This document shows, one piece after another, positions 51,852 through 59,715 of a stretch of 64,000 nucleotides of DNA (position 1 is its first letter; every line of letters begins with the position of its first letter). Location of the stretch: the NCBI RefSeq assembly GCF_001697185.1, contig NZ_CP014224.1, positions 62,001 to 126,000 on the forward strand. The letters are read 5' to 3'. Origin of the DNA: Wenyingzhuangia fucanilytica (GTDB taxonomy: Bacteria; Bacteroidota; Bacteroidia; Flavobacteriales; Flavobacteriaceae). The position numbers and the translations under genes were made by a program. The notes beneath the pieces are model-generated. The model saw only the letters and a program-made list of their open reading frames with translations. It was not told where the DNA came from and ran no database searches.

Positions 51852-51888
51852 AAAGTTTGTAAAGTGACTTGATGACTTTACAAACTTT
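51852..51888. repeat. Perfect 14-bp inverted repeat before argE
   Basis: AAAGTTTGTAAAGT (51852-51865), loop GACTTGATG, ACTTTACAAACTTT (51875-51888). A further ACTTTACAAACT follows just before the start codon. It belongs to the AAGTTT/AAACTT family of the arg leaders. Confidence 0.85.
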
Positions 51889-51910
51889 TGGACTTTACAA
51901 ACTAAGAGAT

Positions 51911-52972
51911 ATGATAGAAACACTACAAAAAGAAGCTTTAGAATTATTACAAAACTTAATTCAAACCCAATCTTTTTCAAAAGAAGAAGAACCAACTGCT
52001 GAAATTTTATCAGCATGGCTAAAGGAAAGAGGAGTTGAAGTAAAACGAGATTTGAATAATATATGGGCTACCAATAAATATTTTGACGAGAGCAAACCTA
52101 CCATTTTATTAAACTCTCATCACGATACGGTAAAACCTAACCAAGCTTATACTAGAGATCCTTTTGAAGCCAAAATAGAAGGAGATAAATTATATGGTTT
52201 AGGTTCTAATGATGCTGGAGGTTGCTTGGTTGGACTAATGTCTGCTTTTGTGTATTTCTACAATCAAGAAAATTTAAAATACAATTTTGTGTTGGCAGCC
52301 ACTGCCGAGGAAGAAATTTCTGGGGAAAATGGAATTGCTTATATGCAAAACATCATGCCTAAAATAGATGTGGCTATTGTGGGAGAACCTACTTTGTTAG
52401 ATTTGGCTATTGCAGAAAAAGGATTGGTGGTTTTTGATGGAAAAGTAACGGGAACTCCTGGGCATGCAGCACATATTCCAAATCATCAAAATCCAATATT
52501 TAAGGCATTAAAAGATTTAGAGTGGATCAATTCTTATAAATTTCCAAAAGTGTCTCCATTTTTAGGAGAGGTAAAAATGACGGTTTCTCAAATCAATGCA
52601 GGGAATCAACATAACGTGGTACCCTCTGAATTAACTTTTGTGGTAGATTGTAGAGTAACGGACCAATATAGCAATGCAGAAATTGCTGAAATTATAGCAG
52701 AAAATACTGAGTGTGATGTTATTCCACGTTCTTTACGATTAAATTCGTCATCTATAGATCCAAATCACGACATTGTAAAATCTGGAATTGCTTTAGGAAA
52801 AAAAACTTATGGTTCTCCAACCTTATCAGATCAATGTAGGTTGACTTGCCAATCTGTAAAAATAGGACCTGGAGATTCTTTACGTTCTCATTCAGCAGAT
52901 GAATTTATTTATGTACAAGAAGTGTATGATGGAGTAGATTTTTATATCAACTTATTGAATAAAATAGTATAA
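51911..52972 (+). CDS. argE: N-acylornithine/citrulline deacylase, M20 family
   Basis: A 353-residue zinc peptidase-like enzyme that removes the acyl group. Metal and catalytic residues are in NSHHDTVKP (His70 or 71, Asp72), SNDAGG (Asp101) and TAEEEISGENG (Glu133-135). In pathways with ArgF' the substrate should be N-acylcitrulline. I chose the ATG at 51911; the frame reaching 51869 runs through the 14-bp inverted repeat and is unlikely to be translated. A terminator follows. Confidence 0.93.
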   Translation: MIETLQKEALELLQNLIQTQSFSKEEEPTAEILSAWLKERGVEVKRDLNNIWATNKYFDESKPTILLNSHHDTVKPNQAYTRDPFEAKIEGDKLYGLGSNDAGGCLVGLMSAFVYFYNQENLKYNFVLAATAEEEISGENGIAYMQNIMPKIDVAIVGEPTLLDLAIAEKGLVVFDGKVTGTPGHAAHIPNHQNPIFKALKDLEWINSYKFPKVSPFLGEVKMTVSQINAGNQHNVVPSELTFVVDCRVTDQYSNAEIAEIIAENTECDVIPRSLRLNSSSIDPNHDIVKSGIALGKKTYGSPTLSDQCRLTCQSVKIGPGDSLRSHSADEFIYVQEVYDGVDFYINLLNKIV

Positions 52973-52977
52973 AATAG

Positions 52978-53007
52978 AAATGCCATAAATTATAATTTAT
53001 GGCATTT
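52978..53007. terminator. Terminator after argE
   Basis: A perfect palindrome AAATGCCATAAATTA / TAATTTATGGCATTT, between the convergent argE (+) and ric (-) genes. Confidence 0.8.
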
Positions 53008-53026
53008 CTCATATTAGAATATCCTT

Positions 53027-53749
53027 TTAAACAAATTGTAATTCTTTTTCCAATTCAATGGCTTTTGGGAATAAAATATTGTTTTCTAAGTGAATGTGTT
53101 TGTGTAAATCTTCTTCAAATTCTTTTAGCATAGCAAAACTTACTTTATAAGTGTTACAAGCTTCTGCGGGAGGTGTGTAATTATCACTTAATTCAGCAAT
53201 TTTTCTAAATCTAACTCCTTCATTGTTATGCTCTTCTTTCATACAGTCGATAGGATTTTTTAATTCTCCAAAAAATGGCGGTTCAAGGGTTCCGTTTTCT
53301 TTTTCAATCATGTACTTGATGAAAGGAAAAACAATGTTTTCTTCTTTATGTAAGTGTGCAGATAATTCTTCGGCAGAAGCTAGAAATAAATCTCTAATTT
53401 CTAATAATTCCGGATGATGTTCTCCATGAACTGCAGCTACTTTTTTAAGGTAAAGACTTAATTCAGGAATGGTTTTAATAACATATCTGTGATGTTTTTT
53501 CTGAATGTATTCAGCTAGTAAATCTAAATCCCATGAATTAAAATCAATTTCTCCTTCATTTTGATTAAAAGACAAATCGTTTAATTTTTTTAAAACCTGC
53601 TGCACATCAATTCCCTTTTGCTCACAAGCTTCTAAAATGCTTCGATTTCCGTTGCAGCAAAAATCTATTTTAAATGATTTAAATACAGAAGCTGTTTGAT
53701 AATGTTCTGCTACTAATTCTCCGATAATGGTGTTTTCTTGTATGCTCAT
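53027..53749 (-). CDS. ric: Iron-sulfur cluster repair di-iron protein (RIC/ScdA/YtfE)
   Basis: A 240-residue protein. The N-terminal DUF542/ScdA_N domain has FKSFKIDFCCNGNRS (residues 23-37), and the hemerythrin-like domain follows with several His (KKHHRYV, HGEHHPEL, HLHKEENIVFP, KEEHNNEG, HKHIHLENN) able to bind a di-iron site. RIC proteins mend iron-sulfur clusters damaged by nitric oxide or oxidants. It follows the Rrf2-type regulator after 51 nt on the same strand, and both have a similar palindrome upstream. Confidence 0.93.
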   Translation of the reverse strand: MSIQENTIIGELVAEHYQTASVFKSFKIDFCCNGNRSILEACEQKGIDVQQVLKKLNDLSFNQNEGEIDFNSWDLDLLAEYIQKKHHRYVIKTIPELSLYLKKVAAVHGEHHPELLEIRDLFLASAEELSAHLHKEENIVFPFIKYMIEKENGTLEPPFFGELKNPIDCMKEEHNNEGVRFRKIAELSDNYTPPAEACNTYKVSFAMLKEFEEDLHKHIHLENNILFPKAIELEKELQFV

Positions 53750-53766
53750 AATGATATTTTTTAATT

Positions 53767-53781
53767 GGATATTTTTGTCCG
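53767..53781. promoter_or_regulatory. Candidate Rrf2/NsrR operator before ric
   Basis: On the minus strand it reads CGGACAAAAATATCC followed by AAT, 18-32 nt before the ric ATG. It agrees closely with the site at 54283-54298 before the regulator gene. Confidence 0.6.
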
Positions 53782-53800
53782 ATTTGTATATAAATTTTTT

Positions 53801-54235
53801 TTAGATTTTTAAAAAGGAATTACCTTCTGATAATTCGCTACTAAGTTTTGCAATGGTTGTATTTTGTAACATTTCTTTTAAATTATTTCTAATCAATTTA
53901 AATTCATTGTGAATAGGACAGGGCTTATCTTCATTACACTGATGTAAACCTAAACCACATCCATTGTATATTTTATCACCATCTACAGCAGTTACAATTT
54001 GCATTAAAGTAGTGGTTTTTTGTTTTTTATTGTCTAAAACATAGCCACCATTAGCACCTTTAATAGAAATAATAATGTTGTTCTTTGCTAGCGATTGTAA
54101 TATTTTTGCAGTAAAAGCCTCAGGAGATGCAATGGCCTCGGCAATGTTTTTTAGGCTGCACTTTTCATCTCTATTACTCGAATGAGCAATATGTAGCGTA
54201 GCTTTTATGGCATATTCACAGGCTTTAGAAAACAT
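53801..54235 (-). CDS. Rrf2-family iron-sulfur regulator (NsrR-like)
   Basis: A 144-residue winged-helix regulator of the Rrf2 family. The N-terminal MFSKACEYAIKATLHIA is typical. Three cysteines, Cys93, Cys100 and Cys106 (CGLGLHQC, KPC), match the cluster ligands of NsrR/IscR proteins. With ric directly downstream, NO or iron-sulfur stress is the probable signal. It has its own -7 box (TATCTTTG, minus strand, 54258-54265). Confidence 0.92.
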   Translation of the reverse strand: MFSKACEYAIKATLHIAHSSNRDEKCSLKNIAEAIASPEAFTAKILQSLAKNNIIISIKGANGGYVLDNKKQKTTTLMQIVTAVDGDKIYNGCGLGLHQCNEDKPCPIHNEFKLIRNNLKEMLQNTTIAKLSSELSEGNSFLKI

Positions 54236-54257
54236 CTTTAACTTTTATTGTCTAGTA

Positions 54258-54265
54258 CAAAGATA
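54258..54265 (-). promoter_or_regulatory. Candidate -7 promoter box of the Rrf2-type gene
   Basis: Reads TATCTTTG on the minus strand, 22 nt before the start codon; the operator-like site lies 17 nt further upstream, over the -33 region. Confidence 0.6.
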
Positions 54266-54282
54266 CATAAAATTATTAATAA

Positions 54283-54298
54283 CGGACTAAATTATCCG
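54283..54298. promoter_or_regulatory. Candidate Rrf2/NsrR operator before the regulator gene
   Basis: CGGACTAAATTATCCG is an imperfect dyad (CGGA/TCCG, N8 spacer) over the -33 region of the Rrf2-type gene. It shares CGGAC-AAA-TATCC with the site before ric. Confidence 0.6.
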
Positions 54299-54346
54299 AT
54301 ATTAAACTCTGTTAATTTATCACTTTCCACTCTGCATCTAAAAAAG

Positions 54347-54354
54347 TATCTTTG
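54347..54354 (+). promoter_or_regulatory. Candidate -7 promoter box of argH
   Basis: TATCTTTG, 22 nt before the argH ATG, divergent from the Rrf2-type promoter. Confidence 0.6.
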
Positions 54355-54376
54355 CATCCATATAAAAAGTACACAA

Positions 54377-55657
54377 ATGAAACTTTGGGATAAAGGATAT
54401 GCTACAGATAAAAAAATTGATCTTTTTACTGTAGGAAACGATAGAGAATTAGATTTACAATTGGCTAAGTACGATGTACTTGGAAATATTGCTCAATCTA
54501 GAATGTTAAATTCTATTGGAACCATTACAGATGAGGAGTTAAAAGGATTGGTTGCCGAGTTGAACAATATTTTAAAAACGGTTGAAGACGGAACTTTTAC
54601 CATTGAAGATTCTTTTGAAGATGTACATTCTAAAGTAGAGTGGTTGTTAACCGAAAAGTTAGGAGATGCTGGAAAGAAAATTCATACAGCACGTTCTCGT
54701 AACGATCAGGTTTTGTTAGATGTGCACTTGTACTCTAAAGATGCCATTTTAGAATTAAAAGATTGGGCTAAAAAATTATTCGATTTGTTAATTGAATTGG
54801 CCGAAAAATATAAAAATCACTTATTACCAGGATATACACACTTGCAAGTAGCCATGCCATCTTCTTTTGGAATGTGGTTTTCTGCTTATGCAGAAAGTTT
54901 GATTGACGATGTGTATTTTTTAGATGCAGCTTACAAAGTTGCAGATCAAAACCCTTTAGGTTCTGCTGCAGGTTACGGTTCTTCTTTCCCTATTGATAGA
55001 GAAATGACTACTAAAGAGCTTGGTTTTGAGAACTTAAAAGTAAACTCGGTAGCAGCTCAAATGGGACGTGGTAAATTAGAAAAATCAATCTCATTTGCCA
55101 TTGCAAGTTTATCGGCAACTTTGGCAAAAATGAGTATGGATATCTGTTTGTATATGAGTCAGAATTTTGGTTTTGTTACCTTTCCTGATGAGTTAACAAC
55201 AGGGTCTAGTATTATGCCTCACAAAAAAAATCCAGATGTATTTGAGTTGATTCGTGGAAAGTGTAACAAATTACAAGCGTTGCCATACGAGTTAACTTTA
55301 ATTACCAACAATTTACCAAGTGGATATCACCGTGATTTACAATTGGTAAAAGAAGGATTAGTTCCATCAGTATCTACTTTAAAATCTTGTTTAGATATGA
55401 TGGTGTTCTCTTTAGAAAACATCATTATTACAGAAAATATTGTAGAAGATGATAAGTATAAATACATTTTTAGTGTAGAAGAAGTAAATGCTTTGGTACA
55501 AGCTGGAACTCCTTTTAGAGATGCTTATAAAATTGTAGGTGCTAAAATTCAAAAGGGAGAGTTTAAACCAGATTTAAATGTAAATCATACCCATATTGGT
55601 TCTGTAGGAAATTTAAGATTAGATTTGATTAAAGAAAAAATGGAAGCTAATTTTTAA
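54377..55657 (+). CDS. argH: Argininosuccinate lyase
   Basis: A 426-residue enzyme that splits argininosuccinate into arginine and fumarate, the last step of the pathway. The fumarase-superfamily signature is GSSIMPHKKNP (residues around 278), and HTARSRNDQVLLD near residue 100 and GYTHLQVAMPSSFG are family blocks. ATG 54377 (MKLWDKGYATDKKID) is the expected N-terminus; the longer frame starts upstream of the promoter box. It is separated from the other arg genes by the convergent/divergent ric-Rrf2 pair. Confidence 0.96.
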   Translation: MKLWDKGYATDKKIDLFTVGNDRELDLQLAKYDVLGNIAQSRMLNSIGTITDEELKGLVAELNNILKTVEDGTFTIEDSFEDVHSKVEWLLTEKLGDAGKKIHTARSRNDQVLLDVHLYSKDAILELKDWAKKLFDLLIELAEKYKNHLLPGYTHLQVAMPSSFGMWFSAYAESLIDDVYFLDAAYKVADQNPLGSAAGYGSSFPIDREMTTKELGFENLKVNSVAAQMGRGKLEKSISFAIASLSATLAKMSMDICLYMSQNFGFVTFPDELTTGSSIMPHKKNPDVFELIRGKCNKLQALPYELTLITNNLPSGYHRDLQLVKEGLVPSVSTLKSCLDMMVFSLENIIITENIVEDDKYKYIFSVEEVNALVQAGTPFRDAYKIVGAKIQKGEFKPDLNVNHTHIGSVGNLRLDLIKEKMEANF

Positions 55658-55683
55658 GAAATTAACTTTAATTATAATAAAAG

Positions 55684-55713
55684 AAAAGCCTCACTACTTT
55701 AGTGAGGCTTTTT
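55684..55713. terminator. Bidirectional terminator
   Basis: AAAAGCCTCACTA, loop CTT, TAGTGAGGCTTTT, between argH (+) and the CDGSH gene (-). Confidence 0.9.
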
Positions 55714-55716
55714 GTT

Positions 55717-55926
55717 TTATCCGTTATGACTTCCGTCGCAATAAGGTTTGTTACTACTTTTTCCACAACCACAAAGAGCAACCCCTCCATCTTTTTCTGC
55801 TGTAAAAAGAATTGGTTTTCCTCCTCCTTTAGTTACATGAGCACTATCACAAAAAGGCATAGATGCAGAATGTCCGCAAGTACAATATTTATAGGTTTTT
55901 CCTTTTACTAATTCTATTACTGGCAT
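55717..55926 (-). CDS. Double-CDGSH iron-sulfur protein 1
   Basis: A 69-residue soluble protein with two CDGSH-type cluster motifs: YCTCGHSASMPFCDSAH (residues 14-30) and LCGCGKSSNKPYCDGSH (51-67). Each Cys3-His set should bind a [2Fe-2S] cluster. In the first motif Gly is replaced by Ser (CDSAH). Such mitoNEET-like proteins may store or pass clusters or electrons; no role is proven in Bacteroidota. A second one lies at 59418. Confidence 0.92.
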   Translation of the reverse strand: MPVIELVKGKTYKYCTCGHSASMPFCDSAHVTKGGGKPILFTAEKDGGVALCGCGKSSNKPYCDGSHNG

Positions 55927-56110
55927 ATTTTATCTTTTAGATTAAAAACTAAAATTAATTAGAATTCCCTTTAGATAGAATATAAATTAATTTTTAGGAG
56001 TTATTACAAACCCTTATGAACGAATATCTTATCAGAAAAAATAATATTTTAGCAAAAACTAGTTACATCTCTAGTATTTATTATAAGTTTTAGTCTATAT
56101 ATTGGGTTTT

Positions 56111-57259
56111 ATGAATGATTTGACAGAATTAAAATTATTAGTCATATTTTCTTTACTTGCAGCTGCAAATTTAATGGTGCTTTTTTTAATATTATTTTTC
56201 AAGAAAAATAATACGTTAGTCAATAAAGTTTTGGGACTATTGGTTTTTATTCCTAGTGTTGTTTTAATCATCAACCCTCTTTTGTATTTGGAATATTTTT
56301 CTGAATATCTGGTGTTCATTTTTTTAGGTTCGTCAACTACTTTTTTATTTGGCCCACTGTTACTTTTCTATATTTATTTGGTTCAAGGCAATAATTATCA
56401 ATTTAAAAGAAAACACCTCATTCATTTTTTTCCAGTTTTTATTGTTACTATTTATGGTATATACATCAATCTTCAATCGAAAGAATTTATTCATGAAAAT
56501 TATTTAAGAATAGTGTCAGGAGAAGATTTGGTTACTAACATTATTTATTTAGCACAAATAATCCATTTTGCTATATACATCACTTGGAGCATTAGAAAAG
56601 TAAACAGAATGAAAACAAAAAAATACATATCTATTGCTGATAAAACCAATTATAAGTGGCTTAGATTTTTTGTAACTCGTTTATTGTATCTTAATATTTT
56701 AATATTGATTGTATATGTTGTACAAATGAGTTTTTTTCCTAATTATATAATGTATTCAGACCTTTTAGCAACACCTCTGGTTTCTTCGTGCTTTTATCCT
56801 ATTATGGTGTATAAAAGTTTTACAAATAAGGTGACATATGATACAGATGTTTTTGATAAAAAAGAATTAAGTAGTGTTGAAAATAATAAAGAGCAAAAAG
56901 AGAATGTAGAAGATTTACAGACTACGTTAACATTAATACTTGAGCACCTAAATCAAAACAAATTATATTTAAAGTCAGATTATACCATTTTTGAATTGTC
57001 AAAAGATTTACAATTATCTCAAAGATTGGTGTCAGACACTATCAATCAAGTGATGGGTAAAAACTTTTCTGATCTTATGAATGATTTTAGAATAGAGGAA
57101 TCTAAGATTATTTTGTTAGAAAAATCAAAAGATTTAACTATAGACGCTATTGCCGAATTGTCTGGGTTTAAAAGCAGGGCTACTTTCTATAGGGTATTTA
57201 AAGACAAAACAAATTTAACTCCGGCACAGTATGTAAAGACGTTTAATTCTGTCTCATAA
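56111..57259 (+). CDS. AraC-family regulator with seven predicted membrane helices
   Basis: A 382-residue protein. The N-terminal 230 residues form about seven hydrophobic helices (for example LLVIFSLLAAANLMVLFLIL, IHFFPVFIVTIYGIYI, LLYLNILILIVYVVQM). A linker leads to a C-terminal AraC-type DNA-binding domain (about 285-380; FELSKDLQLSQRLVSDTINQ and IAELSGFKSRATFYRVFKDK). The membrane part probably senses a signal directly. ATG 56111 is used rather than TTG 56102. The two secreted-protein genes downstream are plausible targets. Confidence 0.88.
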   Translation: MNDLTELKLLVIFSLLAAANLMVLFLILFFKKNNTLVNKVLGLLVFIPSVVLIINPLLYLEYFSEYLVFIFLGSSTTFLFGPLLLFYIYLVQGNNYQFKRKHLIHFFPVFIVTIYGIYINLQSKEFIHENYLRIVSGEDLVTNIIYLAQIIHFAIYITWSIRKVNRMKTKKYISIADKTNYKWLRFFVTRLLYLNILILIVYVVQMSFFPNYIMYSDLLATPLVSSCFYPIMVYKSFTNKVTYDTDVFDKKELSSVENNKEQKENVEDLQTTLTLILEHLNQNKLYLKSDYTIFELSKDLQLSQRLVSDTINQVMGKNFSDLMNDFRIEESKIILLEKSKDLTIDAIAELSGFKSRATFYRVFKDKTNLTPAQYVKTFNSVS

Positions 57260-57279
57260 GCTGTTTTTGAGACAGAATT
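57245..57279 (+). terminator. Hairpin at the end of the AraC-type gene
   Basis: AATTCTGTCTCA / TGAGACAGAATT, a perfect 12-bp stem that contains the stop codon in its loop; only a weak T run follows. Confidence 0.6.
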
Positions 57280-57316
57280 CCTCTTGTTTTATTAAGGGTT
57301 TGTAAGTAGCTCATAC

Positions 57317-57324
57317 TAATTTTG
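57317..57324 (+). promoter_or_regulatory. Candidate -7 promoter box of the 57349 lipoprotein gene
   Basis: TAATTTTG fits TAnnTTTG; 24 nt before the ATG. Confidence 0.55.
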
Positions 57325-57348
57325 GTTTAAACTAAAACTTAAATCAAA

Positions 57349-58215
57349 ATGAAAAACTATTTGATTACAGTGTTTACTGTATGCAGCTTTTTTCTGTCGG
57401 CATGTTCATCTGGGGAAGATTCTCAGTTAAAAGAATCAGAATTAACTATAGAACAAAAAGAATTTATAGCGTTACTAAAATCTAATTATCCAACACAAGT
57501 TGTTTCGTTTAATGCAGAAACTGCAATTGAGAATGCTCCTTATACAAGCAATCAAAAACTAACCCTTACTTTTTCTAGTTCTGGAATGTTGTTTATAGAT
57601 ACCAATCCAGAAAAAAATGATGGTGACGAAATAGAATTACCTGTTTTTTCTATAAATGGTAACGAATATATATGGAAAGACATAGAGCATGATTTGACTT
57701 ATGCTTTGTCTTTAACAGCAGAAAATTATATAAACGAGATCAATGTTTTTAAAACATCAACTAATACTTTTTACGCTTCTTTAGTTACGGTTGCTATAAA
57801 CGAAAACCCAAGTGAAACCAATACAGAATCGTATTACTTTTTTGGAGATGATAATATGGAATGTACCCCTATTTCTCAAGGAAAACCATTAGTTTCTACG
57901 GTACATATTATTTCTAATCCATGTCAATCTAGCAGTGCAGCATTAACTTTTTATTTTGATTTAATGAAAGTTATCAATGCAGGTACTTATACTGTTTTAG
58001 CTTCTGAAGGAATAAATGTAGTTCCAGGAGCTGGAAAATTGACCATGGTGTTTTATAGTCATGATGCAAAAAATTGGTTTGCTCAATCGGGAACGGTTAC
58101 CGTTACTACTAATAGTGACGATGCTTCTAAAATTGATTTAAAATTTAAAGATATTCTTATGAAAGCGGAAGATGGTACCGAAACCACTTTTACAGGTCAA
58201 ATAATAGGTGTGTAA
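57349..58215 (+). CDS. Lipoprotein of unknown function
   Basis: A 288-residue lipoprotein with lipobox LSAC (Cys19, followed by SSGEDSQ). I do not recognise the family. The mature part is mostly beta-strand, with a Cys pair (Cys174 and Cys190 approximately, in MECTPISQ and NPCQSS). It is encoded between the 7TM-AraC regulator and another unknown secreted protein, 29 nt before the latter, so the two are probably one operon. Confidence 0.75.
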   Translation: MKNYLITVFTVCSFFLSACSSGEDSQLKESELTIEQKEFIALLKSNYPTQVVSFNAETAIENAPYTSNQKLTLTFSSSGMLFIDTNPEKNDGDEIELPVFSINGNEYIWKDIEHDLTYALSLTAENYINEINVFKTSTNTFYASLVTVAINENPSETNTESYYFFGDDNMECTPISQGKPLVSTVHIISNPCQSSSAALTFYFDLMKVINAGTYTVLASEGINVVPGAGKLTMVFYSHDAKNWFAQSGTVTVTTNSDDASKIDLKFKDILMKAEDGTETTFTGQIIGV

Positions 58216-58244
58216 TTTTTATCAACCAAATAAAACAAACAAAA

Positions 58245-59360
58245 ATGAAAAAATATGTGTGGTGTTATATAGTGTTTTTTGCCATGATGATGGCAAATGC
58301 TCAGGAAGTTTCAGGTATAAAATTAAAAACGAGTGCTTATAGTTTAAAAAAAGCAAAGAAGCAGGATAAAGTTTATATTAATTCGTTCAACGTTTTTTTT
58401 GAGATTTATAAAGAAATTTCAGATAAGAAAGCAGGGTATAAAGGAACAAGAGGGAAAGTAGTAGGTGATGCTAAAGTGAGTTTAGGAGTAGGTTTAAAGG
58501 GAGTTGATATTGCTGCAGTACAACAAAAAACAGATTTGCTATATCAAGAAACTATAGAAAAAATAAAAGCCAGTGGTTATCAATTGGTATCGGTAGACGA
58601 AGCAAAAAACATTGAATCTTTTGAAGGTTTTGAAACCTATCAAGGTCCGTTGTTATTAGAAAAAGAAGAGTTACCAGGGGTTATACAATGTGTGCCTTCG
58701 GGATATTCTTTTCTAGCCAAAGTTCCTAAAAAAACAGAGGTAGGAAAATCTGTAGCGAAGTTAACAGATAAGTTCAATTTTACCAAACTCAATGAAAAAC
58801 CTACCATTTCTAAAGAATTGGGAGATGTAATGGTTATAGATGTAAATATGTATGTAATGTTTACCGAAGCTCCAAAACCTGGATTTAATTTAGGAAGTTT
58901 AGATAAAGTGGCAAAAGTAAAAATAAACACCAATTATAGATTGGTTGATAGATATACAGTAGTAAATTCTGGAAGCCAAAAAAAGTCACTCTTAGGAGTA
59001 AGTGTTGCGGGGAATAAAATAGCTACTGATGTATTAACTCAATTCTCTGTGGTTTATGGAAAAAATAAAATAGGAGGTTCTGCTTTGGCTTCTTACAATG
59101 GAGGTTTAAAAAAGTCTTTAGAAATAAATGGAGTGCTTAAAAAGGAAAAAATAAAAGCCTATCAAGCACAACAGACCATTGCACCTACGCTAAACAATCC
59201 TGCTTATCAAAAAATAGGAGGAATTACGTTGGCAACCATTGAAAATAGGTTTTCTAAAAATGCGAGTTGGGTTGAGGTAGATGGTGCAAAACATAGCGAT
59301 GGACTGTACAACGCATGCCATTTGTTTTTAGAACAAAATTTAAAAGAAGTTTTTGATTAA
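58245..59360 (+). CDS. Exported protein of unknown function
   Basis: A 371-residue protein with a signal peptide (about residues 1-19, ending ANAQ). I do not recognise it. Features are a Lys-rich N-terminus (SLKKAKKQDKVYINSFNVFFE), a glycine-rich segment VSLGVGLKGVDIAAVQQ, and a helical piece YQETIEKIKASGYQLVSVDEAK. The segment DKVYINSFNV...KASGYQLV is reminiscent of proteins with a CsgG/TolB-N-like fold, but this is weak. It follows the lipoprotein gene and has a terminator after it. Confidence 0.72.
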   Translation: MKKYVWCYIVFFAMMMANAQEVSGIKLKTSAYSLKKAKKQDKVYINSFNVFFEIYKEISDKKAGYKGTRGKVVGDAKVSLGVGLKGVDIAAVQQKTDLLYQETIEKIKASGYQLVSVDEAKNIESFEGFETYQGPLLLEKEELPGVIQCVPSGYSFLAKVPKKTEVGKSVAKLTDKFNFTKLNEKPTISKELGDVMVIDVNMYVMFTEAPKPGFNLGSLDKVAKVKINTNYRLVDRYTVVNSGSQKKSLLGVSVAGNKIATDVLTQFSVVYGKNKIGGSALASYNGGLKKSLEINGVLKKEKIKAYQAQQTIAPTLNNPAYQKIGGITLATIENRFSKNASWVEVDGAKHSDGLYNACHLFLEQNLKEVFD

Positions 59361-59387
59361 TAAAGTTTGATGTGAAAGGGTAAAAGT

Positions 59388-59418
59388 AAGGTTAGCTTCT
59401 TAGGGAGTTAACCTTTTT
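59388..59418. terminator. Terminator between the unknown gene and CDGSH gene 2
   Basis: AAGGTTAGCT, loop TCTTAGGG (approximately), AGTTAACCTT and T; one G-U pair. Confidence 0.7.
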
Positions 59419-59639
59419 TAATGCGATCCATCACAATAAGGAGCGTTTTTAGTACTTCCACAAGTACATAAAAAAGCCTTTTCATTTTCGGCCACTTTAA
59501 AGAGTAGGGGCTTGTGTTGTGTCCCTTTGTGGGTTCCATCGCAATAGGGTTTGTCTTTACTTTGGTTACAAGTACAGTAGGCATAAGCTTTGTTTTTTAT
59601 CAAATAACAAGCTCTTGGTGTTGGAATAGGTTTGTTCAT
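59418..59639 (-). CDS. Double-CDGSH iron-sulfur protein 2
   Basis: A 73-residue protein with motifs YCTCNQSKDKPYCDGTH (residues 21-37) and LCTCGSTKNAPYCDGSH (57-73). Each has the Cys3-His ligands of a [2Fe-2S] cluster. The second motif is at the very C-terminus, so the ligand His is the last residue. It is a paralog of the protein at 55717 with low identity outside the motifs. A -7 box TAAATTTG lies upstream on the minus strand (59659-59666). Confidence 0.92.
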   Translation of the reverse strand: MNKPIPTPRACYLIKNKAYAYCTCNQSKDKPYCDGTHKGTQHKPLLFKVAENEKAFLCTCGSTKNAPYCDGSH

Positions 59640-59658
59640 ACTATAATAATATAAAATA

Positions 59659-59666
59659 CAAATTTA
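59659..59666 (-). promoter_or_regulatory. Candidate -7 promoter box of CDGSH gene 2
   Basis: Reads TAAATTTG on the minus strand, 19 nt before the start codon, which implies a very short leader. Confidence 0.55.
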
Positions 59667-59715
59667 GGACTGTTGCAGAATGATTACTAACTTTATTGAA
59701 CCAAAATAAAATCAC

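Noticed and set aside
51869-51910. Longer ArgE start
   Set aside because: The extension lies in the perfect 14-bp inverted repeat; ATG 51911 gives the normal N-terminus.
54248-54376. Longer ArgH start
   Set aside because: It passes through the operator and the argH promoter box; ATG 54377 gives the normal N-terminus.
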